Origin: JAPLJC01 sp963697965
GTDB lineage: Bacteria; Desulfobacterota; Desulfobaccia; Desulfobaccales; 0-14-0-80-60-11
Direction: 5' to 3'
Length of the DNA stretch: 64,000 nt
Assembly: GCA_963697965.1 (NCBI GenBank)
Contig: OY969108.1
Location: 1-64,000 of the forward strand
A program made the translations under genes and the position numbers. Numbering within the stretch: position 1 is the stretch's first letter; every line of letters begins with the position of its first letter. Below the pieces are notes generated by a model, which was given only the letters and a program-made list of their open reading frames with translations, was not told where the DNA came from and did not search any database. Of this stretch, positions 44,007-51,933 are shown piece by piece.

Positions 44007-44756
44007 TTAAAAATACCGGGACAATTGCGGCAGGGAGGGGTCCACCTGCCGGCATTCCCGGAGCAGGGCGTTCAGGTAAAGCCAGGCAAAACTGAGCAGC
44101 AATTCCGGGGCGTACTTGCGGGCGCCAACGCTGTCGAAGGCGAGGGCGGCGGAGCCTGCCATCCGGAAGCGGCAGGCCAGGTCCCCCAACAGGGGCCAGA
44201 CCACCTGCCAGCCGCCGGCGACCCCGGCAAAGGTGCCGCAATCCATGCGCCGCAGCCCCACCTCCACCACCTCCGGGGAGAGCAGACGCAGCACTTCTTC
44301 CCGGGCTCCCAAGGAGGCGCCTTCAATGGGACCTGCCGCCGCCGCGAAATCGGAGAGAGCCAGCCAGTCCTTCCCGGGAGCGGCCGGCCGCAGCGCATAT
44401 TCCCCCCGCCCGTAGCGGGCCAGCAGGGCCACCAGGTCCCAGGCGAAGACATAGGCGTCCTCGGTGGGCACCGCCAGGCTTTTCCGGGCATAAAAGAGAC
44501 GTAAATCCGCGCCGAATTCCGGGTCCAGGTCGAAGAGCAGGTAGAGTTCCAGAGGACGGAAGGGCTTGAGCCGCAGCACCCACTCGATGCTGGTGTAGGG
44601 CTGGCCATGAACCACCTCTCCCCCCAGCAAACCGGCCAAGACCGCGGGGGCCACTTTGGCCAGCCCCGCCAGGTCCCGCTGATACTTCTTTCTGACATAC
44701 TGGCGAATCTGGGCCTCCCAGCCCCAGCCGGCCTCGAACTGCCCCAGAGATACCAA
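44007..44756 (-). CDS. Hypothetical protein, family not recognised
   Basis: Protein of 249 aa with a balanced, globular composition and no signal peptide or membrane segment. Notable stretches are QIRQYVRKKYQRDLAGL near residue 16, a possible nucleotide- or metal-related LFDLDPEFGADLRLFYA (about 75-91), and EDAYVFAWDLVALLARYG. It is not a shadow: the frame has strong G+C bias at third positions and sits in a run of minus-strand genes (thioesterase, FMN reductase upstream). Function is unknown. A DUF3786-like fold crossed my mind but I cannot support it. Confidence 0.6.
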   Translation of the reverse strand: MVSLGQFEAGWGWEAQIRQYVRKKYQRDLAGLAKVAPAVLAGLLGGEVVHGQPYTSIEWVLRLKPFRPLELYLLFDLDPEFGADLRLFYARKSLAVPTEDAYVFAWDLVALLARYGRGEYALRPAAPGKDWLALSDFAAAAGPIEGASLGAREEVLRLLSPEVVEVGLRRMDCGTFAGVAGGWQVVWPLLGDLACRFRMAGSAALAFDSVGARKYAPELLLSFAWLYLNALLRECRQVDPSLPQLSRYF

Positions 44757-44781
44757 GTCATACGGGAAATCGAGATTTTTC

Positions 44782-45189
44782 TTAGGGGCGGCGCCCTGAT
44801 TCAGCTCTTTTGGCCTCCACTTTCTGATTGAATTTCTCTGCGTTAATTATAAACCGCTCGTGCACCGCCTCGCCAATCTTTTCCTTTTCGTCAAAGCCCT
44901 CCACCTTGCAGGTAATTTTCCTGCCATCCACTTGACTCACTTCGGCGACCGCCCGCACCTCCATCCCCAGGGGGGTGGCGGCCAGGTGTTTCAGGTTCAT
45001 GGAGATGCCCACCGACTGCTCCCCGGCGCCCAGGTGCGCGGCTATCAGTTCAGCGCAGACCCCTTCGAACAGGCCCCCGAGAAAGGGGGTGCCGAAAACC
45101 TCGGGGACGCCCTGGAAAAACTTGCGGGCCGAATGTTCCGGCCCGGTCTGCAGCCGCTTCTCATGCTTCATGCCGACCTCAATCGCCAT
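44782..45189 (-). CDS. FlK-like hotdog thioesterase
   Basis: Thioesterase of 135 aa resembling fluoroacetyl-CoA thioesterase FlK in order of motifs: a Thr/Pro-rich start, GLFEGVCAELIAAHL with the Glu on the central helix, SMNLKHLAATPLG and the C-terminal HERFIINAEKFNQKV. The His of HERF and the Glu of the helix are plausible catalytic residues. GGAGG precedes the ATG at 45189. Most relatives act on small acyl-CoAs, so fluoroacetate should not be assumed. Confidence 0.83.
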   Translation of the reverse strand: MAIEVGMKHEKRLQTGPEHSARKFFQGVPEVFGTPFLGGLFEGVCAELIAAHLGAGEQSVGISMNLKHLAATPLGMEVRAVAEVSQVDGRKITCKVEGFDEKEKIGEAVHERFIINAEKFNQKVEAKRAESGRRP

Positions 45190-45221
45190 ACAGCCTCCTT
45201 TTTATAGTAGTCAGTAGTTGG

Positions 45222-45285
45222 TTTTTGCTTTTTGGTTTTTGCTTTTTCTGGGAACTGGCTACTAGCTACTGGCTACTGGGAACTG
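45222..45285. repeat. Two heptanucleotide tandem arrays
   Basis: TTTTTGC-type units (45222-45249, four copies with one-base changes) are followed by units CTGGGAA and CTGGCTA (45248-45285, five copies, symmetrical order). Both have exactly 7-base period. They fill the space between the FlK-like and FMN reductase genes. Confidence 0.75.
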
Positions 45286-45295
45286 CCAACTTTTC

Positions 45296-45901
45296 TCACA
45301 CCGCCAATGGCGCCATTTTGATGGGGGTCAGGAATTCGCCCCGGCCCAGGCGGCGGCCCAGATCCCTGGCCTCTTCCAATGGCTGGGGTTGTTCCAGGAT
45401 AGCCCCTTTGGCGTCGGCGCCCCGCACCAGGATTTCCCCGGCATAGCTCACGTTGATGGCGTCGAAGAAGTATTTGGCGGTAAGGCGGACCCCCACGAAC
45501 AGGAGCTTCCCCTTGGTGGCCCCCACCGCCAGGAGGACCCCCTGGCGGGAGCCGCCGGGAAAATCCTTTTTCACTGCGTAGCGCCGCGCCCACAGGGCCT
45601 GGGTGCGGTCGATCATAGCCTTGGCCTGGGCCGTAACCCCGTAGAAAAAGACCGGAGAGGCCAGGGCCACCACGTCGGCCTCCAGAAGCTTGTCGTAGAT
45701 TTCCCGCATGTCGTCTTTAATGGGACAGGTGCCATCCTTGAAACAGTGGTAGATCTCCAGGCACGGGGAGATCTTGAAGTCCCGCAGGTTAATCTCCTCC
45801 ACCTCCGCCCCGGCCCCGGCGGCCCCTTCCAGGAAGGCCTTGAGGAGGATTCCCGAATTGCCGCCCCGGCGGGGGCTGCCCAGGATGCCCAGCACTTTCA
45901 T
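45296..45901 (-). CDS. NADPH-dependent FMN reductase/flavodoxin-like protein
   Basis: Flavoprotein of 201 aa. The phosphate-binding loop GSPRRGGNSGILL at residues 8-20 and the second flavin contact SPVFFYGVTAQAKAMIDR are the signatures of the iron-sulfur flavoprotein/NAD(P)H:FMN reductase family. The Cys-containing segment CLEIYHCFKDGTCPIKDD is the compact cysteine motif seen in iron-sulfur flavoproteins, so a [4Fe-4S] cluster is possible. GGAAGGAGA sets the ATG at 45901. Likely an electron-transfer or quinone/oxygen-detoxifying protein. Confidence 0.85.
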   Translation of the reverse strand: MKVLGILGSPRRGGNSGILLKAFLEGAAGAGAEVEEINLRDFKISPCLEIYHCFKDGTCPIKDDMREIYDKLLEADVVALASPVFFYGVTAQAKAMIDRTQALWARRYAVKKDFPGGSRQGVLLAVGATKGKLLFVGVRLTAKYFFDAINVSYAGEILVRGADAKGAILEQPQPLEEARDLGRRLGRGEFLTPIKMAPLAV

Positions 45902-46160
45902 GGTGATCTCCTTCCGGTATTGCCTAAACAATATGGAAACTCGAGGGGGGATGTCAAGCGCTGATGATTTCTTTATGGTTTTCGAATCCCGGTCGAGCGG
46001 CCGCCCCGGGCCTCCATTCGCACCCGCGGGTACCGTCGCGGCCCCGACTTTATTTTGAGGAGGCATATTTTTCTTAAAATCGAGCTTGGCATGGACGGTT
46101 TTGGTATTATCTTACTAATAGAGTGATGGTGGTTTTAACTCTCATTTAAGGAGAACTTCA

Positions 46161-46661
46161 ATGACTAACCGGTCTACTAAAACCCGGATGCTGGTCATGG
46201 GCTTGCTGCTGGCCCTGGGCCTCCTGGTCATGCCGTTGGCAAGCTGGGCAGCGCCCGCAGCCGCGGACTTTACCCTGAAAGACGTCCTCCAGGGGACGGA
46301 TTACTCCCTGAGCCAATTCAGAGGCAAGGTGGTGTTGATTAATTTTTTCACCTTCTTTTGCGGGCCTTGCCGGGATGAGATGCCTGAGCTCAACCAGATC
46401 TACCACCAATACCAGGGCCAGGGTTACCAAACTCTGGGGATCGCCCTCAGTTCCGACCCCACCCAGATCAGATTTCTAGTGAAGCAATTGGGTCTGGACT
46501 ATCCGGTGCTTATCGGCAATGACAAGGTGTCCGATGCCTACGGCAGCATCGCGGTGGTTCCCACCACCTTCATCATCGACAAGTCGGGCAACGTCGTCCA
46601 GAAGATCGAGGGAACGCGGAGCAAGGCAGAATTTGAGAAGATGATTCAGCCCTTGCTCTGA
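46161..46661 (+). CDS. TlpA/ResA-like exported thioredoxin
   Basis: Thiol-disulfide protein of 166 aa. A signal peptide (residues 1-31, ending PLASWAA) is followed by an AhpC/redoxin-type fold with the active site FCGPCRDEMPEL near residue 72 and the cis-Pro loop VVPTTFIIDKSG. It should act in the periplasm, reducing protein disulfides, for example in cytochrome c maturation. AAGGAGAA precedes the ATG. A TTGGCA and TGGTATTAT pair (46086-46110) may be its promoter, although the 13-base spacing is short. Confidence 0.87.
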   Translation: MTNRSTKTRMLVMGLLLALGLLVMPLASWAAPAAADFTLKDVLQGTDYSLSQFRGKVVLINFFTFFCGPCRDEMPELNQIYHQYQGQGYQTLGIALSSDPTQIRFLVKQLGLDYPVLIGNDKVSDAYGSIAVVPTTFIIDKSGNVVQKIEGTRSKAEFEKMIQPLL

Positions 46662-46715
46662 TCGTACCTTTTTCCCGAAAAATACCTGGATGATACCGGA
46701 TAGCTCCCGGGGATG

Positions 46716-46768
46716 AAAAATCCCCCGCACTCCCTTTTAAAGAGGGGGATTTTTAAAGTTCCCCCCTG
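46716..46768. repeat. C-rich inverted repeat
   Basis: AAAAATCCCCC and GGGGGATTTTTAAAG are complementary around a 21-base middle. It lies between the thioredoxin and AAA+ genes. A T-run follows neither stem, so it is more likely a repeat than a terminator, though it could act as one. Confidence 0.5.
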
Positions 46769-46889
46769 GGGAACGGCGGATGAGGGTTTTACAGGAAAGT
46801 CCGGGAAGGCCGCGGCAGGGCGAAAAGACGCAGCCGGTCCAGGCGGCGTCCCAGGCCCTGCGGCTGCAAATCTCCCAAAGGAGTCCCGC

Positions 46890-48632
46890 ATGGGACCCTG
46901 GAATAACTTGCCGGATTGGGCCCAAGAACTGGAGGAACATCTCGAGGAGGGGGAAGCGGCCCTCTTCATCCTCCACGGGCAGGTCTATGATTATACTCGG
47001 GTAAACGGCGACTACCTCCCCTTTCGCCACTTCCTGGGCCAGTGGCTGGACCGGGAACGCCACGTGGTCTTTTACAACCTGGGAGCGGGGCTGGAGTTCG
47101 GGGATGCGGCGGGGGAGGAATCCTTCCGGGAAGCCCTGGAGCCCCAGGAAAAGCAAGAGGACGGCGAGGCTACCGAGGATGTCTCCCTGATCCGGGCCCT
47201 GGGCCAAGAACCAGTCCCAGCCCCCAAACCTTTACCCCAGAGTCCCCGGGAAGTGCTGCTTTTGTGCGAGCGGGTCATGGCTGCCCCGTCCCACCCTCCC
47301 CTCGGCAAGCCCCTGGCCCTGGTCCTGGAGTACGCCGAAACCATCGTCCCCGCGGTGGACCTCGGTTCCATGGGAGAGCCGGACCGGGCTGCCCTGGTCA
47401 CCCTGCTGCGCTGGGCCCGGCAGGCGGACCTGTCGGAGCACGGCCATCTGGTAATCCTCACCACCGGCAACCTGGCCGATTTAAACCACAATCTCCTCCT
47501 GAGCCGCCATGGGGCGCAGGTCCTGGAAGTGCCACCTCCGGACCGGGAGGCCCGGGTTCAATTCATCGATAAGCTTAGGTCCCAGGACAAGTATAATCTG
47601 ACGATCACCTCCCAGGAGCTGGCCAACCTGGCCGCCGGTTTGAGCCTCAGGGTGCTGCACGCCTTGCTGCGCCGGAGCCTCATGCAGCCCCTGACCCCGG
47701 AGATGGTGCGCCGCCAAAAAAAGGACCTGCTGCGCCAGGAACTGGCGGGACTGGTGGAGGTCTTGGAACCCCGCTTCGGCCTGGCGGATATCGGCGGACT
47801 GGCGCCCGTCAAGGAATATTTTGCCCAGATTGCCGCGGCCCTGCAAGCGGGGGAAGTCAAGCTGGTCCCCCGGGGTATCACCATGATGGGGCCTCCCGGG
47901 GTGGGCAAAACCGCCCTGGCCGAGGCCCTGGCCCGGGACTCGGGTTTCAACTTCGTCAAGCTCCTCAATCCCCGCACCAAGTGGGTGGGGGAGAGCGAAC
48001 GCAACTTCTTCAAAACCCTCCAGACCTTGCGCAGTTTGACGCCGCTCGTGGTGGTGGAGGACGAAGCCGACCAGAGCGAACACAGCCGGGATGAATACTC
48101 CGGCGACACCGGGGTGGGCAACCGCCTGCGGCAGATGCGCTTCGAATTCATGGGTGACCCCGCCATCCAGGGCAAGGTCCTGTGGATCAGGATCACCAAC
48201 CGGCCCGACCGCCTGGACAAGGCCGATCTGCGCTCCGGCCGCTCCAGCGAGCGCATTCCCTTCTTCCTGCCGGATTTCGCCGAGAAATGCCACATCCTCC
48301 AGGTGGTGGCCAGACGCAGCCTGATCCCCTGCGATCTGGACGACTTTGCCGAAGTGATCCGCTATCTGGACCAGCGCCATCCGGAAGTGATCACCGGCGG
48401 GGACCTCGAAGAGCTGGTCTTCCGGGCTTATCGCCAGGCCCGCCTGGCGGGCCGGGAACGGGTAACCCTGGCGGAGTTCCGGCAGGTGATCGATGATTTC
48501 CTGCCGCCGCACCAGGTGGAGGTGCTGCGGCAGCTGGAACGCCTGGCCCTGCACCAATGCTCCTCTCGGCGCTTCGTGCCGGAGCGGGTCTGGACCTGGG
48601 CCGCCAGGGGCGAGGAGGGGGCGGAAGGTTGA
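46890..48632 (+). CDS. Double-AAA+ ATPase (degenerate first domain, active second domain)
   Basis: Protein of 580 aa. The first part (about residues 1-270) resembles an AAA+ module that has lost its P-loop; it keeps a Walker-B-like LALVLEYAE and a sensor-like LTTGNLADLN. The second domain is complete: Walker A MGPPGVGKTAL (about 335), pore-loop-like KWVGESERN, Walker B LVVVEDEAD and arginine-finger region NRPDRLDKADLRSGRSSE. The architecture recalls Ycf46 and Cdc48-related ATPases. AAAGGAG before the ATG at 46890 fixes the start; the frame is open upstream through a repeat. The E2-like gene follows in the same direction, so this ATPase may remodel or unfold a target in that pathway. Confidence 0.8.
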   Translation: MGPWNNLPDWAQELEEHLEEGEAALFILHGQVYDYTRVNGDYLPFRHFLGQWLDRERHVVFYNLGAGLEFGDAAGEESFREALEPQEKQEDGEATEDVSLIRALGQEPVPAPKPLPQSPREVLLLCERVMAAPSHPPLGKPLALVLEYAETIVPAVDLGSMGEPDRAALVTLLRWARQADLSEHGHLVILTTGNLADLNHNLLLSRHGAQVLEVPPPDREARVQFIDKLRSQDKYNLTITSQELANLAAGLSLRVLHALLRRSLMQPLTPEMVRRQKKDLLRQELAGLVEVLEPRFGLADIGGLAPVKEYFAQIAAALQAGEVKLVPRGITMMGPPGVGKTALAEALARDSGFNFVKLLNPRTKWVGESERNFFKTLQTLRSLTPLVVVEDEADQSEHSRDEYSGDTGVGNRLRQMRFEFMGDPAIQGKVLWIRITNRPDRLDKADLRSGRSSERIPFFLPDFAEKCHILQVVARRSLIPCDLDDFAEVIRYLDQRHPEVITGGDLEELVFRAYRQARLAGRERVTLAEFRQVIDDFLPPHQVEVLRQLERLALHQCSSRRFVPERVWTWAARGEEGAEG

Positions 48633-48750
48633 GTTAGAGGGGAGCGGGGAATTCTTTGCAAGTGATTGGCAAAAGAAAGAAATCCATTTTGCCTATGATT
48701 TAGCTCTTCTATGGTTAGTTTCTGAGCCGCAGGCTCTATTTTGAGAACTT

Positions 48751-48815
48751 CAAATCCCCCTAAATCCCCTCTTTTCCAAAGGGGGACTTAAAACCCCTCT
48801 TTTTCAAGGGGGGGG
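48751..48815. repeat. C-rich inverted repeat (AAATCCCCC family)
   Basis: AAATCCCCCTAAATCCCC on the left pairs with GGGGGACTT and GGGGGGGG on the right. It sits between the AAA+ gene and the E2-like gene, ending just before the latter frame opens. Confidence 0.55.
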
Positions 48816-48896
48816 ACAAAAGCAAGGGGGGAAAAGTGGCAAGGAAGGGCAATTATTAGCGACCAGATCATCATCGAGGGCAGCGAAGTTATCCTG

Positions 48897-49646
48897 ATGG
48901 AGAAGGAGGGCCCTTCGCCGGCCCGGGTGGCCCGGCGGGCGCCTCTGGCCTCCCTGCTGCGTTACGTCTCCCGGGTGATGCCGCCGCCCCTGCCGCTTCT
49001 GCCCCCAGGAAGCCGCTGGCTCCGCCAAAGGAAGGACTTGCTGCTGCTGGCCGTGGAAGACCCGCCCCAGTGCCGCACCCTCAGGGTGAGCGGCGGCAGG
49101 AAAGGGGAGGACGGCTACCGTTCTTATCGCCTGGCCTTTCCGTACCTGGTCTATCTCCTCACCTTCCATCAGGGCAATTTCGAGGAGATGAAGATGTTTT
49201 TCCGGGTGGCACCCCTCGCTTCCCAGGAAGACACCCTTTACCACACCTGCCTGCCCAATGTCCGGGGAGAGCCGGGCCATTACGGCTCCCAGAGGGTTTG
49301 CCTGCGCTACCGGCCGGAGCTGCTGGAAGGCGTTCCCCTGGCGGAGGCGGTGCCGGCCCTCCTGGACTTTTTCTGGAGTACCGGTTTCAACCAGGACATC
49401 AGCAACAGCGCCTTTGCGCGGGCCGCGAGCCTCTTGCCGGACCCCCGCCTGGCCGACCTGGCCGCCTGGGAGAAGGCCACTGCGGCAGATCCCCTCTTCC
49501 CCCTGGAGGTCGATTGGGAGGCGGCTGACCGGAAGCTCCCGGATTTGTGGGCGGAATGTTTGAAACTGCACGGCGAGACCGGGCAACCGGTGCAAGACGC
49601 CATGGAGCTGGCCGACATCCTCTTCCGCTTGCCGGTGGAGTATTGA
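48897..49646 (+). CDS. Protein resembling prokaryotic E2 family D (PRTRC B-like)
   Basis: Protein of at least 249 aa. The middle follows the order seen in prokaryotic E2-like family D: YRLAFPYLVYLLTFHQGNF, then FFRVAPLASQEDTLYHT, CLPNV, and after a short loop the candidate active Cys in RVCLRY, ending with LLDFFWSTGFNQDIS. Coding signal continues upstream of the ATG at 48897: the frame is open from 48792 and reads IISDQIIIEGSEVILM, a likely first strand, but it offers no ATG, GTG or TTG. The true start may be ATT at 48852 after GGAAGGG. No E1 or JAB gene is in the window, so conjugating activity is an inference. Confidence 0.55.
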   Translation: MEKEGPSPARVARRAPLASLLRYVSRVMPPPLPLLPPGSRWLRQRKDLLLLAVEDPPQCRTLRVSGGRKGEDGYRSYRLAFPYLVYLLTFHQGNFEEMKMFFRVAPLASQEDTLYHTCLPNVRGEPGHYGSQRVCLRYRPELLEGVPLAEAVPALLDFFWSTGFNQDISNSAFARAASLLPDPRLADLAAWEKATAADPLFPLEVDWEAADRKLPDLWAECLKLHGETGQPVQDAMELADILFRLPVEY

Positions 49647-49774
49647 CCCAAGCGGCGCCTTGCAACCCTGGCCCAGCAGTCCCTCCTTCCCCCAACCGGT
49701 GCCCGGTGCGTCCGGGCCCTTTACCACCCCCCAAAAAATCGCTTTCAGGAACCGGCCCGGCTATTTTCCTCAGA

Positions 49775-49963
49775 TCACTCGATCTTGGCATGGGTTTGAA
49801 AGGTGAAGGACACCTTGGTGCCGGGATGGGAACCATGCAAGGAGACGTCCATCAGTTTCTGCACCGCCCCCAAGATCTCCCTCGAGTTGCTTCGGTTGAA
49901 ATCGCCTCTGAGCTTCAGATAGAAGTTTTCCCGCTTCCGGCGAATCGATATTTGCGGCTGCAT
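49775..49963 (-). CDS. Small conserved-looking protein, STAS/anti-sigma-antagonist-like strand pattern
   Basis: A 62-aa frame (MQPQISIRRKRENFYLKLR...). FYLKLRGDFNRSNSREILGAVQKLM followed by KVSFTFQTHAKIE has the strand-helix-strand rhythm of short GDFDGSSA-type proteins in Desulfobacterota. GGGGG lies about 11 bases before the ATG. It is the first gene after the regulator block on the minus strand. Function unknown. Confidence 0.5.
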   Translation of the reverse strand: MQPQISIRRKRENFYLKLRGDFNRSNSREILGAVQKLMDVSLHGSHPGTKVSFTFQTHAKIE

Positions 49964-50377
49964 GTGGAAATCCCCCTCTCCAGGGTTCCTTTAACCTCTT
50001 CATAACACAACCCTGGATAACTGCATTTGGGACATTCCTAATTTCGTCTCCAATTGGTGCCGGATTAGGGTCACGGAATATCTCATAGCAAAGAAGAAAG
50101 GTGATATTTCCTGTATTACATCAAACAATATCCGGTACTTATCCGGAAGCCTGGGCCGGGCGCCGGCCCTTTTTTCAGCCATAATAAATAGCGGTCCCAA
50201 TCCGCACCGCTACCGTTGGGAAGGAGAGGCGCAGGCCAATTTCTGCAAATTGGCCGAGACCTACCGGGTTTTAAGCTCTCCCAAGCCGCGGGTTGAGCCC
50301 CCGAGGTCCGCAAGTCACCTTCAGATTTTCCCAATGGCGGCGACTGCGATAATAATGGGCGAGCAAAGTTTGCGGGG

Positions 50378-51031
50378 TCATACTCCCAGGGAGGTCAGGC
50401 CCTGGCGAATGGCATATTTGGTGAGTTCGGCAACGTTGTGAATGCCCAGCTTGTTCATGATCTGCTTGCGGTGCGCTTCCACGGTCTTGCTGCTGAGGCA
50501 TAAGGTATTGGCGATTTGCAGGGTGTTTCTCCCTTCGGCCATGAGCTGCAAAACCTCCCGTTCCCGAGGGGTCAGCAGGGTATAGGCCGAGCAGGGTTCC
50601 TCGGCCAGATTGTGGGCGAAGTCCTTGATCAAAATATCGGAAACCCCGGGGCTGATATAGGTCTTATCCCGCATCACGGTGCGGATGGCCTTCACCAATT
50701 CTTCCAGGGCGCAGTCCTTCAAAAGGTATCCCCAGGCCCCGGACCTGAGCATATTCAGCACGAATAGACTGTCGGAGTGCATGGAGAGGGCAATGATCTT
50801 CACCTTGGAATCAGTGGCGACGATCTGGCGGGTAGCATCAATGCCGTTTAAATCGGGCATGGAGATGTCCATGATGATCACATCCGGTGTCAGTTCCTGC
50901 GCCAGCTTCACGACATCGCGGCCATTGTCGGATTCCCCCACCACCTCCATGTCAGGCTCGCAGGCCAGCAACATTCGCAATCCCTGGCGGACTATCTGAT
51001 GGTCATCTGCCAAGAGGATTTTAATGGGCAC
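50378..51031 (-). CDS. NarL/FixJ-type response regulator (second of a tandem pair)
   Basis: Regulator of 217 aa. Receiver with ADDHQIVRQGLRMLL, phosphoacceptor Asp in VIIMDISMPDLNG and Lys in LLKDCA. The LuxR-type HTH is LTPREREVLQLMAEGRN and LSSKTVEAHRKQIMNKLGI. It is about as similar to the preceding regulator (51276-51933) as expected for a tandem duplicate. Together they follow a HisKA_3 kinase on the same strand, so both are probable outputs of that kinase. Confidence 0.9.
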   Translation of the reverse strand: MPIKILLADDHQIVRQGLRMLLACEPDMEVVGESDNGRDVVKLAQELTPDVIIMDISMPDLNGIDATRQIVATDSKVKIIALSMHSDSLFVLNMLRSGAWGYLLKDCALEELVKAIRTVMRDKTYISPGVSDILIKDFAHNLAEEPCSAYTLLTPREREVLQLMAEGRNTLQIANTLCLSSKTVEAHRKQIMNKLGIHNVAELTKYAIRQGLTSLGV

Positions 51032-51039
51032 GATATGAT

Positions 51040-51275
51040 CCTCGAATCATCTCAGGAGACAGGCGGGAGAAGAGGAGCTTGGCAGTTCCTCAGGACGAAC
51101 CCGGTCCAGGTGTAACCCCGGAAAACATAGCTACTTTTTTCCTAAAATTCACTTAGGAAAATCCTAATTCTGGATGGGAATAATCCTGCATTCAGCTTGG
51201 GAAAAACCCTCATTCATGGATTAAATATGAATAATAACAACAAGTTATCCTAGTTCTCCCACGAAATGGGGGCCC
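51040..51275. other. Spacer between the two NarL-type regulators
   Basis: About 240 bp without a gene. The A+T-rich part (51125-51250) may hold a promoter for the second regulator, since the first regulator ends at 51276; I cannot define the boxes with confidence. Confidence 0.3.
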
Positions 51276-51933
51276 CTATTCCTCCAGAGAGGTCAGTCCT
51301 TGCCGGATGGCGTATTTGGTCAACTCGGCCACGCTGCGAATTCCGGACTTGCTCATAATCTGCTTGCGGTGCGATTCCACCGTCTTGACGCTGACGCAGA
51401 GGCAGTCAGCAATCTGATTGGTGGACTTGCCTTCCGCCATAAGCTGCAGCACCTCCCGTTCCCTGGCGGTCAGCACCGAAAACGCCCCGGCAGGGTCAGC
51501 GTGTTCCCAGCCGCTGACAAAGTCTCTGATGACCACGTTCCGAGATGCCGGGGCTCAGATAGGTCTTGTTTCCCATGACGGTGCGAATGGCCCTGACCAG
51601 ATCTTCCAGGGCACAGTCTTTCAGGAGATATCCGGAAGCGCCGGCCTTGAGCATGTTTAACACGAAGAGACTGTCGGAGTGCATGGAGAGGGCAATCACC
51701 TTGACCCCGGTGCGCTCCGCCAGGATCTGGCGGGTCGCTTCGATGCCGTTTAAGCCGGGCATGGTGATGTCCATGATCACGATATCGGGTCCAAATTTTT
51801 CCACCAGCGGCAGCACCTGCCGGCCGTTATCCGCCTCGGCCACCACCTGCATATCCGGCTCTGCCGCCAACAGATTGCGCAACCCCTGGCGGACGATTTG
51901 ATGGTCGTCCGCCAGCATGATTTTAATGGTCAT
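51276..51933 (-). pseudogene. NarL/FixJ-type response regulator, frameshifted (first of a tandem pair)
   Basis: Receiver MTIKIMLADDHQIVRQGL with Asp in IVIMDITMPGLNG and KDCALEDLV, then the frame runs off after LSPGISER. The HTH (LTAREREVLQLMAEGKS, VSVKTVESHRKQIMSKSG) is in the +1 frame. Deleting one base near 51537 gives 218 aa, nearly the same as the neighbouring regulator. The ATG at 51933 overlaps the kinase stop (ATGA), indicating translational coupling. Either a sequencing indel or a recently inactivated copy whose role is covered by its neighbour. Confidence 0.85.

Noticed and set aside
47481..48557. 358-codon minus-strand frame opposite the AAA+ gene
   Set aside because: The + strand carries intact Walker A and B motifs, and the antisense product has no recognisable domain.
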